From Dyella acidisoli (GTDB lineage: Bacteria; Pseudomonadota; Gammaproteobacteria; Xanthomonadales; Rhodanobacteraceae): a stretch of DNA of 64,000 nucleotides. Under the pieces are notes generated by a model. The model was given only the letters and a program-made list of their open reading frames with translations. It had not been told where the DNA came from and made no database searches. Where the stretch lies: the NCBI RefSeq assembly GCF_030160295.1, contig NZ_BSOB01000010.1, positions 506,926 through 570,925 of the forward strand. Direction: 5' to 3'. Shown here in pieces: positions 31,049 through 39,282 of the stretch. A program made the position numbers and the translations under genes. The first letter of the stretch is position 1. Every line of letters starts with the position of its first letter.

Positions 31049-34000
31049 CTAAAACTTTCCGTAATAGCCTTCCTTCAAAGCATCGAACAAATTGGCGGCG
31101 GTGTGAATCTCTCCGTCGTATTCCACTTCTTCGTTGCCTTTCAGTTCCACAACACTACCGTCCTCCAATTCGAAGCGGTAGAGGGTGTTTTCCAGATCGG
31201 CTTCTTTCACCAGCACGCCCTGGAATGCAGCGGGGTTGAAGCGGAACGTGGTGCATCCCTTGAGGCCCTGTTTATAGGCGTAGAAGTAGATGTCCTTGAA
31301 GTCTTCGTAAGGGTAATCGGTGGGTACGTTCGCGGTCTTGGAGATGGACGAATCCACCCAAAGTTGCGACGCGGCCTGGATGTCCACGTGCTCTTTGGGG
31401 CTGATGTCGTCAGCCGCGACGAAGTATTCCGGCAGCTTGGTCTTGGCGTCATCGCTGAACGGCATGGCCTCCGCATTGATGAGCGCGCGATAGGCGAGCA
31501 GCTCGAAGCTGTACACCTCGACCTTCTCTTTGGTCTTGCGGCCCTCGCGGATGACGTTGCGCGAGTAGTGATGGGCGAAGCTGGGTTCGATGCCGTTGCT
31601 GGCGTTATTGGCCAGCGACAGCGAGATGGTGCCGGTGGGCGCGATGGAAGTGTGGTGAGTAAAGCGTGCACCCACTTCAGCCAATTCCTTAACGAGATTC
31701 GGCGCCACGCTGGCGACGCGCTGCATATAGCGGCTGTATTTGGCGTGCAGCACGCGGCCGGGAATGAGGTCACCGACCTTGTAGCCGTCCTCAACCATCT
31801 CCGGACGCTTGCGCAGCATGTCGCCAGTGACGGTGTAGTTCTTGTTGAGCACGGGTGCGGGGCCTTTTTCCTTGGCCAGATCCAGCGCCACTTCCCAACC
31901 GGCCACAGCCATTTCTCGCGACACCTCTTCGGTGAAGCTCACTGCATCCGCGCTGCCATAGCGCAGCTTGAGCATGGTGAGCGTGCTGCCGAGGCCGAGG
32001 AAGCCCATGCCGTGGCGGCGCTTGGAGAGAATTTCGTTGCGCTGCTCTTCCAGCGGCAGGCCGTTGATCTCCACCACGTTGTCGAGCATGCGGGTGAAGA
32101 TCTTTACGACTTCGCGGTACTCATCCCAGTCGAAGCGCGCCTTCGGGCCGAACGGATCGCGCACGAAGGTGGTGAGGTTGACTGAGCCGAGCAGGCACGA
32201 GCCGTAGGGCGGCAGTGGCTGCTCGCCGCAGTTGTGGGCATGCAGGCCATTGCCGTCGAAGGTATTGATGCCTGGCACCTGCACGTCGTAGACGTCTTCT
32301 ACACCGTCAGCTTCCAGAGCGATCACGGCAGCAACGAAGCGCTCGCGATTCAGGGTGCGGCGATATCCGGCCAGAAGCGACTTCAGGCGTGCTGCCTTAT
32401 CGCTGTCAGCAAAGCCGATCAGCTCGTTGAAGCGCGCCAGCGACTCACCGGCAATCACCAGCTCATGCTGGGCCTGCGTGGCGTAAGCGCGGATGCCGCC
32501 GTTGCCGTCTGGCAGCATGCTGCTGCCAGCCACACGGCGATCACGATAGACGCGGGAAGGAATGCCGAGACGCAGCAGCATGCGCTGTACGGCCTCCAGG
32601 CGTGCGATATCCGATTGCGCGAGGCGCACGGACACACCTTTCGTCTGGCTGCCCTGTACAGACCCGTCGGCGTCGAAGAAGCCGCGTAAAAAACCGCGGT
32701 AGGCGTCACTGGAAGCTTTCTCAAGCGCCGGTGTAATCGCCTTGTCGCCAATGCTCATGCCCAACTCAAATGCCAGGTCACGCAACGCAGCAGACTTAAT
32801 GCGCCATTCGCCACGCCCTTGCACTTCGAACCAACCGTTGAAATCGGCGCGATGCGGCAAGGTCTGCGCACAGCGCAGCGCCTCGCTCATGAGCGCCTGC
32901 GCACCGCTGCTACCGGTTGCATTGACGGCTGCAGCCTGCGTCCAGACCGAAAGAACAGCCGCTTCTTGCTTGAGCGTACCATCGCCCACTAGCAAGCCGA
33001 GCAGATAGCCCTGCTCCTCGGTCAATGCACCCGCCCAACTTGCATTGTCGCGGTGGTCGTTCAGCAACACGCGATCACCTGCGCGCAGCTGACCGGCTTC
33101 GCACCACTCCGTCTGCACATTCCAGCGAGTCAGATGGGATACACGACGTACTCGATGATCGGCAGTAAGACGCAGCCGATATCCCTCTTCCGTATGTAGC
33201 GCAAGCACCGGCTTGGTGGCAGTACGGAAAAAGCCTTCGATACTCGTGGCGTGGTCTTTGCCGTCCACACGCGCCATGAAACGACGGCCGAGCAGATCGC
33301 TGACCTGGCGAGGACCTTCGGCGGTCTGCACCCAGGTATCCGCGGTAACGCACGGGTTGGTAGCGCGAATGTGCTCGCACCACCAGTTGTTGTTCATCTC
33401 GTTCACCTTGTCGATGAGGATGAACCCGGGCTCGGCGTAGTCGTACGTCGAGACCATGATCATGTCCCACAGGTGACGCGCGCGGATGTGGCCGTAGATC
33501 TTGCAGGCGACCAGGCCGTCGTCACGCGTGACGTAGTTTTCGCTGGTGGGCCATTCGCGCCACACGACCGTGCTGGCATCGCCGAGGTCGACGTCGCCCT
33601 TCTCTTTGACGTGCACGGGGAACACCAGCGGCCAGTCTTGATCGTGCTCCACGGCCTGCATGAAGCCGTCGGTGATCAGCAGCGAGAGATTGAACTGACG
33701 CAGACGGCCGTTCTCGCGCTTGGCGCGGATGAACTCTTTTACATCCGGATGGCTGACGTCGAATGTGCCCATCTGCGCACCGCGGCGACCGCCGGCGGAG
33801 GACACGGTAAAGCACATCTTGTCGTAGATATCCATGAAGGACAGCGGGCCGCTGGTGTAAGCGCCCGCACCCGACACGTACGCACCGCGCGGACGCAGTG
33901 TGCTGAATTCATAGCCGATGCCGCAGCCGGCCTTCAGCGTGAGGCCTGCCTCGTGCACTTTCTGCAGGATGTCGTCCATCGAATCCTTGATGGTGCCGGA

Positions 34001-34318
34001 CACGGTGCAGTTGATGGTGGAGGTGGCGGGCTTGTGTTCCAGTGCACCGGCATTGGATGTGATGCGGCCAGCGGGAATCGCACCGCGACGCAGCGCCCAC
34101 AGGAAACGCTCATACCAGTGCTCGCGCAGCTCAGGTGTGGCTTCCACTTCCGACAACGCGCGCGCAACGCGCTTCCAGCTGTCGTCGATGGTGGCATCGA
34201 CCGGCTCGCCGGTCTTGGTGCGCAGGCGGTACTTCTTGTCCCAGATGTCCTGTGACGCAGGCTGCAGCGGAATGGTGGCGGCGTCACGATTTGTGTTTGT
34301 TGCACGCAGGGTGCTCAT
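31049..34318 (-). CDS. nrdJa: Class II ribonucleotide reductase catalytic subunit NrdJa, with intein
   Basis: The 1089-residue precursor is adenosylcobalamin-dependent ribonucleotide reductase NrdJa (about 715 residues after removal of the 374-residue intein). The start at 34318 has AGGA 7 bases upstream. Visible extein motifs are [16 protein letters not shown], the substrate/specificity segment [29 protein letters not shown], the active-site loop [23 protein letters not shown] and the late [18 protein letters not shown]. It reduces ribonucleotides without oxygen dependence when cobalamin is present. Radical cysteine C697 of the precursor becomes C323. The C-terminal NrdJb part is a separate gene. 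A NrdR-box match lies upstream. Confidence 0.95.
   Translation of the reverse strand: [1089 protein letters not shown]
32231..33352 (-). mobile_element. Intein with LAGLIDADG homing endonuclease in NrdJa
   Basis: Codons 323-696 of the NrdJa precursor form an in-frame 374-residue intein. Block A begins [10 protein letters not shown], block B has the TADHR motif, the two LAGLIDADG (DOD) helices are [10 protein letters not shown] and [12 protein letters not shown], block F is [12 protein letters not shown] and block G ends GLHAHN followed by Cys. N-terminal Cys, C-terminal His-Asn and Cys+1 are all intact, so splicing should work. The insertion point is directly before the predicted thiyl-radical cysteine of NPCGEQ. 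The endonuclease keeps both acidic residues and may be active. Confidence 0.93.
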
Positions 34319-34798
34319 CGGCTTCCTGACCTCCTGGCATGGCCTCACGGCCCCGTTGGTTTCTTATAAGTAGAGGTGTAATGGCGTCAGGAAAGAGGAA
34401 AAGCCCTGTCGTACCCGGTTCACGCCCCGCGCGTGAAAGTCGGGTCCGGCGATGATTCGCGAACAGCAGCAGCCCCCTCCTGACGTTCTGTATCCAGCCC
34501 CAGCACTTGGGTGACAAATGGAACTCTGCACACAAGATGTTGTGGTTGCGACTGGGCGAAAGTTACCCCCGTGATCGACGGATGTAAAGGGCTGACTGCA
34601 ACATGACGAGCTATGGGCTGAAAATATTCATCTAGCTAACTTATTTGTTACACAGAAATACGCCGACACAACGCAGCGTGGATGGCTTGCTCCCCATCAA
34701 CCGCTTGCGCGCACGTCGCAGGCACGTTGCATGCTTGGGAACCGCTTGCGTTGTGCTGAGTCGAAGTAGCAGTTTTTTTCTTCGCTTCAGGAGACTTC
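34319..34798. other. Divergent intergenic region nrdJa / degQ-type gene
   Basis: About 480 bp with no convincing gene. It contains a NrdR-box match at 34531-34544 and an inverted pair around 34415-34454 (CCCGGTTCACGCC and GGCGTGAACCGGG-like on the minus strand). No cobalamin riboswitch core was recognised, although NrdJ needs cobalamin. Both flanking genes must be transcribed from here. Confidence 0.5.
34531..34544. promoter_or_regulatory. NrdR-box-like site
   Basis: CACAA and TTGTG arms enclose four bases, the same spacing as the NrdR consensus (CACAA-N4-TTGTG). It lies about 215 bp upstream of nrdJa. A weaker partner (CACTTGGGTG, 34504-34513) is 29 bp away centre to centre, close to the three-turn spacing of paired NrdR boxes. 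NrdR represses reductase genes in response to dATP/ATP. The gene for NrdR is not in the window. Confidence 0.55.
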
Positions 34799-36172
34799 AT
34801 GGACGCACGTTTTCTCCGCAGTTTTACTGCCCTTCTCGTTGCGGCTTCGTTCGCCGCGCTGCCGCTGCGCACACAGGCCGGCTTGCCGCCGGCGGTCAAC
34901 GGTCAGCCACTGCCGTCACTCGCACCGATGCTGGAAAAGGTGACGCCCGCGGTAGTGAACATCTCTACCAAGACGCGCGTGCGGGTGAGCAATCCGTTCT
35001 TCGACGATCCGGTGTTCCGGCAATTCTTCGGGCTGCAGAGCTCACCGCGCGAGCAGGTGGAGCAGAGCCTGGGTTCGGGCGTGATCGTGGATGCGGCGAA
35101 GGGTTACATCCTCACCAACAACCACGTGGTGGGGGGCGCTGACGACATCACCGTAACGCTGCAGGATGGGCGCAACGTCAAAGGCACGCTGGTGGGTACT
35201 GACCCGGCGACGGACGTGGCGGTGGTGAAGATCACGGCGGACAAACTACAGGCGCTGCCGATTGCCGATTCATCTTCGCTGCGCGTGGGTGATTTCGTGG
35301 TGGCAGTGGGCGATCCATTCGGCTTGGGCCAGACGGTGACATCCGGCATTGTCTCTGCGCTGGGTCGCTCTGGGTTGGGCGGATCGAGCTTTCAGAACTT
35401 CATCCAGACGGATGCGTCGATCAATCCCGGCAACTCCGGCGGCGCGCTGGTGAATCTGCGCGGCGAACTGGTGGGCATCAACACGATGATTCTGTCGCCC
35501 TCCGGCGGCAACGTCGGTATTGGCTTTGCGATTCCCACCAAGATCGCCAGCGAGGTGATGGAGCAGCTGATCGCGCACGGCAAGGTGAATCGCGGCAGCC
35601 TGGGCGCGCAGACGCAGGACATCACGCCGAACGTCGCGCGCGTGCTGGGCCTGAAGAACAACGAAGGTGCGGTGGTGACGCGCGTGCAGCCCGGTTCCGC
35701 GGCTGATCATGCAGGGCTGGAAGTAGGCGACGTGATCACCTCAGTGAACGGCCAAACGCTGCAGAATTCCGATCAACTCAACAACGCACTGGGCCTGCTG
35801 CCGGCAAACAGCACGGTAAGCCTGACTGCGCTGCGCAATGGCACATCTCGCAAGCTCTCGGCGCAGCTCACGCCGCAGAAGCTCGCCACGCTCGATGGCA
35901 CCAAGCTCGATCCGCGCCTGACCGGCGTGACCTTCAGTGAACTCAGCGATCAACAGGCGAGCCAGGGCACGACGGGCGTTTCGGTTGCTGCGGTGAATCC
36001 CAATAGCCGTGCTGCGCAAGCGGGGCTTGCGGCGGGGGATGTGATTGTTGGTATCGGGAATCGCCGCATCACGAGCCTGCGGGATTTGCAGGGGTTGATG
36101 GCGATGCGTCCGCGTCAGTTGGTGTTATTGGTGGCGACGGATGAGGGGTTGAATTACGTGGTGGTGCAGTAG
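34799..36172 (+). CDS. DegQ/DegP-type periplasmic serine endoprotease
   Basis: The 457-residue protein has a signal peptide (about 1-27), a chymotrypsin-like domain with catalytic H109 (TNNHVVGG), D139 (PATDVAVV) and S213 (INPGNSGGAL), and two PDZ domains (about 265-350 and 375-455). The LA loop (NPFFDDPVFRQFFG) is short, as in DegQ rather than DegP. HtrA proteases degrade or refold damaged periplasmic and outer-membrane proteins as cage-like oligomers. AGGAGA lies just upstream of the ATG. It is divergent from nrdJa and not in an operon with sigma-E/mucAB genes. Confidence 0.93.
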   Translation: MDARFLRSFTALLVAASFAALPLRTQAGLPPAVNGQPLPSLAPMLEKVTPAVVNISTKTRVRVSNPFFDDPVFRQFFGLQSSPREQVEQSLGSGVIVDAAKGYILTNNHVVGGADDITVTLQDGRNVKGTLVGTDPATDVAVVKITADKLQALPIADSSSLRVGDFVVAVGDPFGLGQTVTSGIVSALGRSGLGGSSFQNFIQTDASINPGNSGGALVNLRGELVGINTMILSPSGGNVGIGFAIPTKIASEVMEQLIAHGKVNRGSLGAQTQDITPNVARVLGLKNNEGAVVTRVQPGSAADHAGLEVGDVITSVNGQTLQNSDQLNNALGLLPANSTVSLTALRNGTSRKLSAQLTPQKLATLDGTKLDPRLTGVTFSELSDQQASQGTTGVSVAAVNPNSRAAQAGLAAGDVIVGIGNRRITSLRDLQGLMAMRPRQLVLLVATDEGLNYVVVQ

Positions 36173-36183
36173 CGACTCACTAC

Positions 36184-36307
36184 TCCCTCCCCTGCATCGG
36201 CAGGGGAGGGTTGGGGTGGGGTTGTACGTGCTTGCCGCACAACTTGAATTCATCGCGAGGTTGCTTCACCCCACCCCAGCCCTCCCCTACTAACGCAGGG
36301 GAGGGAG
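36184..36307. repeat. 130-bp G/C-tract element, copy 1
   Basis: CCCTCCCCTGC..GCAGGGGAGGG at the left is mirrored by CCCTCCCCTACTAACGCAGGGGAGGG at the right, with GGTTGGGGTGGGGTTG and CTTCACCCCACCCCAGCC between. The interior TTGAATTCA..GCGAGGTTGCTTCACCCC is shared with the element at 42675-42832. It forms a long hairpin after the protease gene. Confidence 0.75.
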
Positions 36308-36534
36308 CCGCATCGTCGCGATGATGATGACTCTAGGCAAAACGAAAAATCGCCTCCGCGCCGTCTGTTTCGATCAACTGTTTCATGCAACTCCATGAAC
36401 GCACACGATGTTCATGCGCGCCATTGCTTGATGTTTTGGCTCCGGGCCGCTGAAATACGGCATCCGTCACTGCGTGATAGCGCCTTCGGCGGCACACTCG
36501 CTTCGTTTCCCCCATCTGCAGGTCGCGTCTTTCT
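36308..36534. other. Intergenic, nothing recognised
   Basis: No gene, terminator or regulatory pattern could be identified apart from general GC richness. The promoter of the PstS-like gene must lie here. Confidence 0.4.
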
Positions 36535-37917
36535 ATGCCCGTACGCATCACCCGTCTGCTTTCCGTTGCCCTGATCGGCGCCGGCCTTTCCACTGCCGTG
36601 CTTGCCGCGGCCACACAGTCGCTCACTTGGCGCGGGGACGTGGTGACCGCCAACGGCGTGGTCAAAGGCGTAGCGAAGGCCTGGCAGTCGTCCGGCCACG
36701 GCGCGGTTCAGATCCAACCGTTCAATACCGCTTCCGGCCTGGATGCAGTTTCTGGCGGTTCGGCCGACATTGCCGGCAGCGCGCGTCCAAGTTCCGGCAG
36801 CGCGGTGGACAGCAACCTCACCTTTACGCCGGTGGCGTGGGACGGTTTGGTGCTGGTGACCAGCCCGGCCAATCCGGTGAGCAGCCTCACGCTGAAGCAG
36901 GTGCACGACATCTACTTCGGCAAGATCACCAACTGGAAAGAAGTCGGCGGCAACGATGGCCCGATCGACGTGTTTGCCGTGGCCAGCCCCGGTGACGGCG
37001 TGGAATACAGCCTGCGCAAGCTGCTGTTCGGCCGCGGCAGCCAGCCGGTGGCTGCGCCGCGCTTGTACGTGAATGTCACGCAGCTTGAGCAATCCGTGAT
37101 GCTCGATCCACGCGGCTTCGGTGTGAGCACACTGTCGAGCGTGGCCGGCAATTCGAAGATCAAGATGATCCGCATCGACGGCACTGCGCCCAGCGCAGGT
37201 ACGGTCGCCAGCGGTGCGTATCCGCTGTTTGTCCCGCTTTATCTGGTGACCAATCCTTCAAGCCCGAATGCAGCGGCGGCGAAGGAATTCGTCGACTTCG
37301 CACTGAGCGCAAAGGGCGAGGCCGCACTGCGCGCTCACTCGCTGGTGCCGTATCAGGCTGGCAGCGCGCTGATCGCGATGGATGACTCGCGTCGCAGCCA
37401 AATCCTTGCGCAGGTCGGCGCGCACGCCAGTGCAGAACCCACGCAGATCGCAGCTGCCTCGCGTCCGGTTGCACCGGCTGCCGCCATGGCCGCCGCACGT
37501 ACAGCGACGCCCGCTACGCCGGCGCTTAGCAAGGTCAGCGGCGCCGTGGTGGCCGCGCCACAACCGAGCAGCCTGAAAGGCGTGCGTGGCGATGCGTTCA
37601 CCGAGCTGGCCGCTGCCGGTCGCGGCAGCAGCTTCACCAAGGTGACCAGCGATGCGTACGTGAGCGTCAGCAAGGTGAGCAAGGTCACCGCAAAAGCCGC
37701 CGGCAAGGCTACAAGCATCGAGCCGAAGGCCGAGGCCAAGAAGAAAGTGGCCAGCGTGGACAAGAAGCCGGCGCGCAGTTATCGCGTTGGCGCCGGCGAA
37801 ACGCTGTATTCCATCGCGCGCAAGCACGGTGTGGACGTGGCGCAGATTCGTAGCTGGAATCATTTGAAGGACAACACGGTGCGCACCGGCCAGGTGCTGC
37901 GCATCGACGCACGTTGA
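36535..37917 (+). CDS. PstS-like phosphate-binding domain fused to LysM
   Basis: The 460-residue exported protein (signal peptide about 1-24) has a PBP-like_2/PstS-type substrate-binding domain (about 30-285), with SGGSADIAGSARP, VLVTSPANPVSSLTLKQVHDIYFGKITNWKEVGG and VDFALSAKGEAALRAHSLVP. An Ala/Thr/Lys-rich linker of about 120 residues follows, and a C-terminal LysM domain (about 414-458, YRVGAGETLYSIARKHGVDVAQIRSWN) ends it. PstS delivers phosphate to PstSCAB, but no pst transporter genes are nearby. LysM would tether the protein to peptidoglycan. The next gene overlaps its stop codon. The ribosome site is weak. Confidence 0.85.
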   Translation: MPVRITRLLSVALIGAGLSTAVLAAATQSLTWRGDVVTANGVVKGVAKAWQSSGHGAVQIQPFNTASGLDAVSGGSADIAGSARPSSGSAVDSNLTFTPVAWDGLVLVTSPANPVSSLTLKQVHDIYFGKITNWKEVGGNDGPIDVFAVASPGDGVEYSLRKLLFGRGSQPVAAPRLYVNVTQLEQSVMLDPRGFGVSTLSSVAGNSKIKMIRIDGTAPSAGTVASGAYPLFVPLYLVTNPSSPNAAAAKEFVDFALSAKGEAALRAHSLVPYQAGSALIAMDDSRRSQILAQVGAHASAEPTQIAAASRPVAPAAAMAAARTATPATPALSKVSGAVVAAPQPSSLKGVRGDAFTELAAAGRGSSFTKVTSDAYVSVSKVSKVTAKAAGKATSIEPKAEAKKKVASVDKKPARSYRVGAGETLYSIARKHGVDVAQIRSWNHLKDNTVRTGQVLRIDAR

Positions 37918-38621
37918 AGTCGCTTCGCTTGCAGATCCTTGCCATCACCATCGATCTGGACGACACCCTGTGGCCGGTCATGCCGGCCCTGGAAAAGGCA
38001 GATCGCGATCTGAACGACTACCTGCGGCAGCATTACCCGCAGGTAGCGAAAACCTGGCCCATCCCTGCGTTGCGTGAACTGCGCGCACAGGTGGCCGCCG
38101 AACGCATCGACCTGGCGCATGACTTCACCGCGCAGCGCTACATCACCATGCAGCGTGCGTTCGATGCCTGCGGCATCAGCGACGCGCCGCTGGATGCGTT
38201 GTGGGAAGTGTTCGCCACCGCTCGCAACAGTGTGGAGCTCTACTCTGATGCCCTGCCCGCGCTGGAACGCCTGCGTGCGACATGGCCGGTAGCCAGCCTG
38301 ACCAACGGCAACGCCGATCTGGAACGCATCGGCTTGCATCTGCATTTCGCACATCACATCAGCGCGCGTGACGTCGGCGTGGCCAAGCCCGATGCACGGA
38401 TTTTTCTTGCTGCGGCTGAGAAGCTGGGCATGGCGCCTGAGAACATCCTGCATGTGGGTGATGATCCCGAACTGGATGTAGTGGGTGCGCGCGATGCGGG
38501 GATGCGTACGGCGTGGATAAATCGCGCGGGGCATCCCTGGCCCGGGGCGTTGGGGGCTGCGCCGGATTTGGATTTGCGGGATTTGGCGGCCTTGGTGGAG
38601 TGGCTTGAGAAATCCCCTTGA
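37914..38621 (+). CDS. HAD-superfamily phosphatase (YigB-like)
   Basis: The frame begins at a TTG overlapping the previous stop by 4 bases; a TTG at 37929 is an alternative start. Motif I is DLDDTLW with D14 and D16, motif II is in ASLTNGNADL, motif III is K in VAKPDARIF and motif IV is HVGDDPELDVVGARDAGM. With the cap between motifs I and II this fits subfamily I HAD phosphatases such as YigB (FMN and sugar phosphates). The 235-residue length is normal. It is probably translationally coupled to the LysM protein gene, although no functional link is evident. Confidence 0.88.
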   Translation: MKSLRLQILAITIDLDDTLWPVMPALEKADRDLNDYLRQHYPQVAKTWPIPALRELRAQVAAERIDLAHDFTAQRYITMQRAFDACGISDAPLDALWEVFATARNSVELYSDALPALERLRATWPVASLTNGNADLERIGLHLHFAHHISARDVGVAKPDARIFLAAAEKLGMAPENILHVGDDPELDVVGARDAGMRTAWINRAGHPWPGALGAAPDLDLRDLAALVEWLEKSP

Positions 38622-38643
38622 TACTCTCCTCTTCCTTTGGCTT

Positions 38644-39162
38644 GATTAGCGTCTCGCCTCAGCTGGGCTTGTCGTGGTGTTGGGACATTGCCTGCGGCGC
38701 TTTCGGACCCTAAAGGGCCCGAGTCACTTTTCTTTGCTGGCCCAAAGAAATGGCCTCAAGAGCTCATGGCATGTGTCAGTTACAAGCCTGATAGATTACG
38801 CCGTGCTTTGATCGTTAACGGGCCAAGCTTCTTCAGCGCCGCTATACCGCGAGGCGTCGAAGCGTTGAGGGCTTAAAACGCGCCTGCCCACAGGCTGAGC
38901 ATTGCCGAGATCGGCCTTAAGTCCTCAGTGCTTCGACGCCTCGCGGTATAGCGGGGACGCTGAACCTTGGGCCAGCAACGTTCGATCTAGCCATAAACGT
39001 TCGGGCTCCTACCTTACCCATGCCGCGAGCTCTTGAGGCCATTTCTTTGGGTTACTTTTCTTTGGGCCAGCAAAGAAAAGTGACCCGGGCGCTTCGCGAC
39101 CGGAAGCGCCGCAGGCAATGCCACAACACCACGACAAGCCCAGCTGAGGCGAGACGCTAATC
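38644..39162. repeat. 519-bp near-perfect palindrome, MITE-like
   Basis: The termini are perfect 39-bp inverted repeats (38644-38682 and 39124-39162, ends GATTAGCGTCTCGCCTCAGC). Inverted pairing continues inward through the CTTTGCTGGCCCAAAGAAA and CAAGAGCTC segments to a central pair, CGCTATACCGCGAGGCGTCGA and its complement (written here only in part). The right arm carries a small duplication of a TTTCTTTGGG unit. No protein gene fits. It fills the whole gap between the HAD and M17 genes and may be a non-autonomous mobile element or very long hairpin. Confidence 0.85.
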
Positions 39163-39282
39163 AGGTCCCGAAGGGAGAGGGGGCTATGTGCGCGAAACCG
39201 CGAGTTTTGAACCCCCTCGGAAAAACGCGCATCATTTGCGACCAATCCCACTTCCCGCGCAAGTCCGAGCGCAAGGAATCGC

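Noticed and set aside
34319..34640. Possible cobalamin riboswitch upstream of nrdJa
   Set aside because: I looked for the B12-box and core helices and could not identify them; only hairpins and a NrdR-like site are visible.
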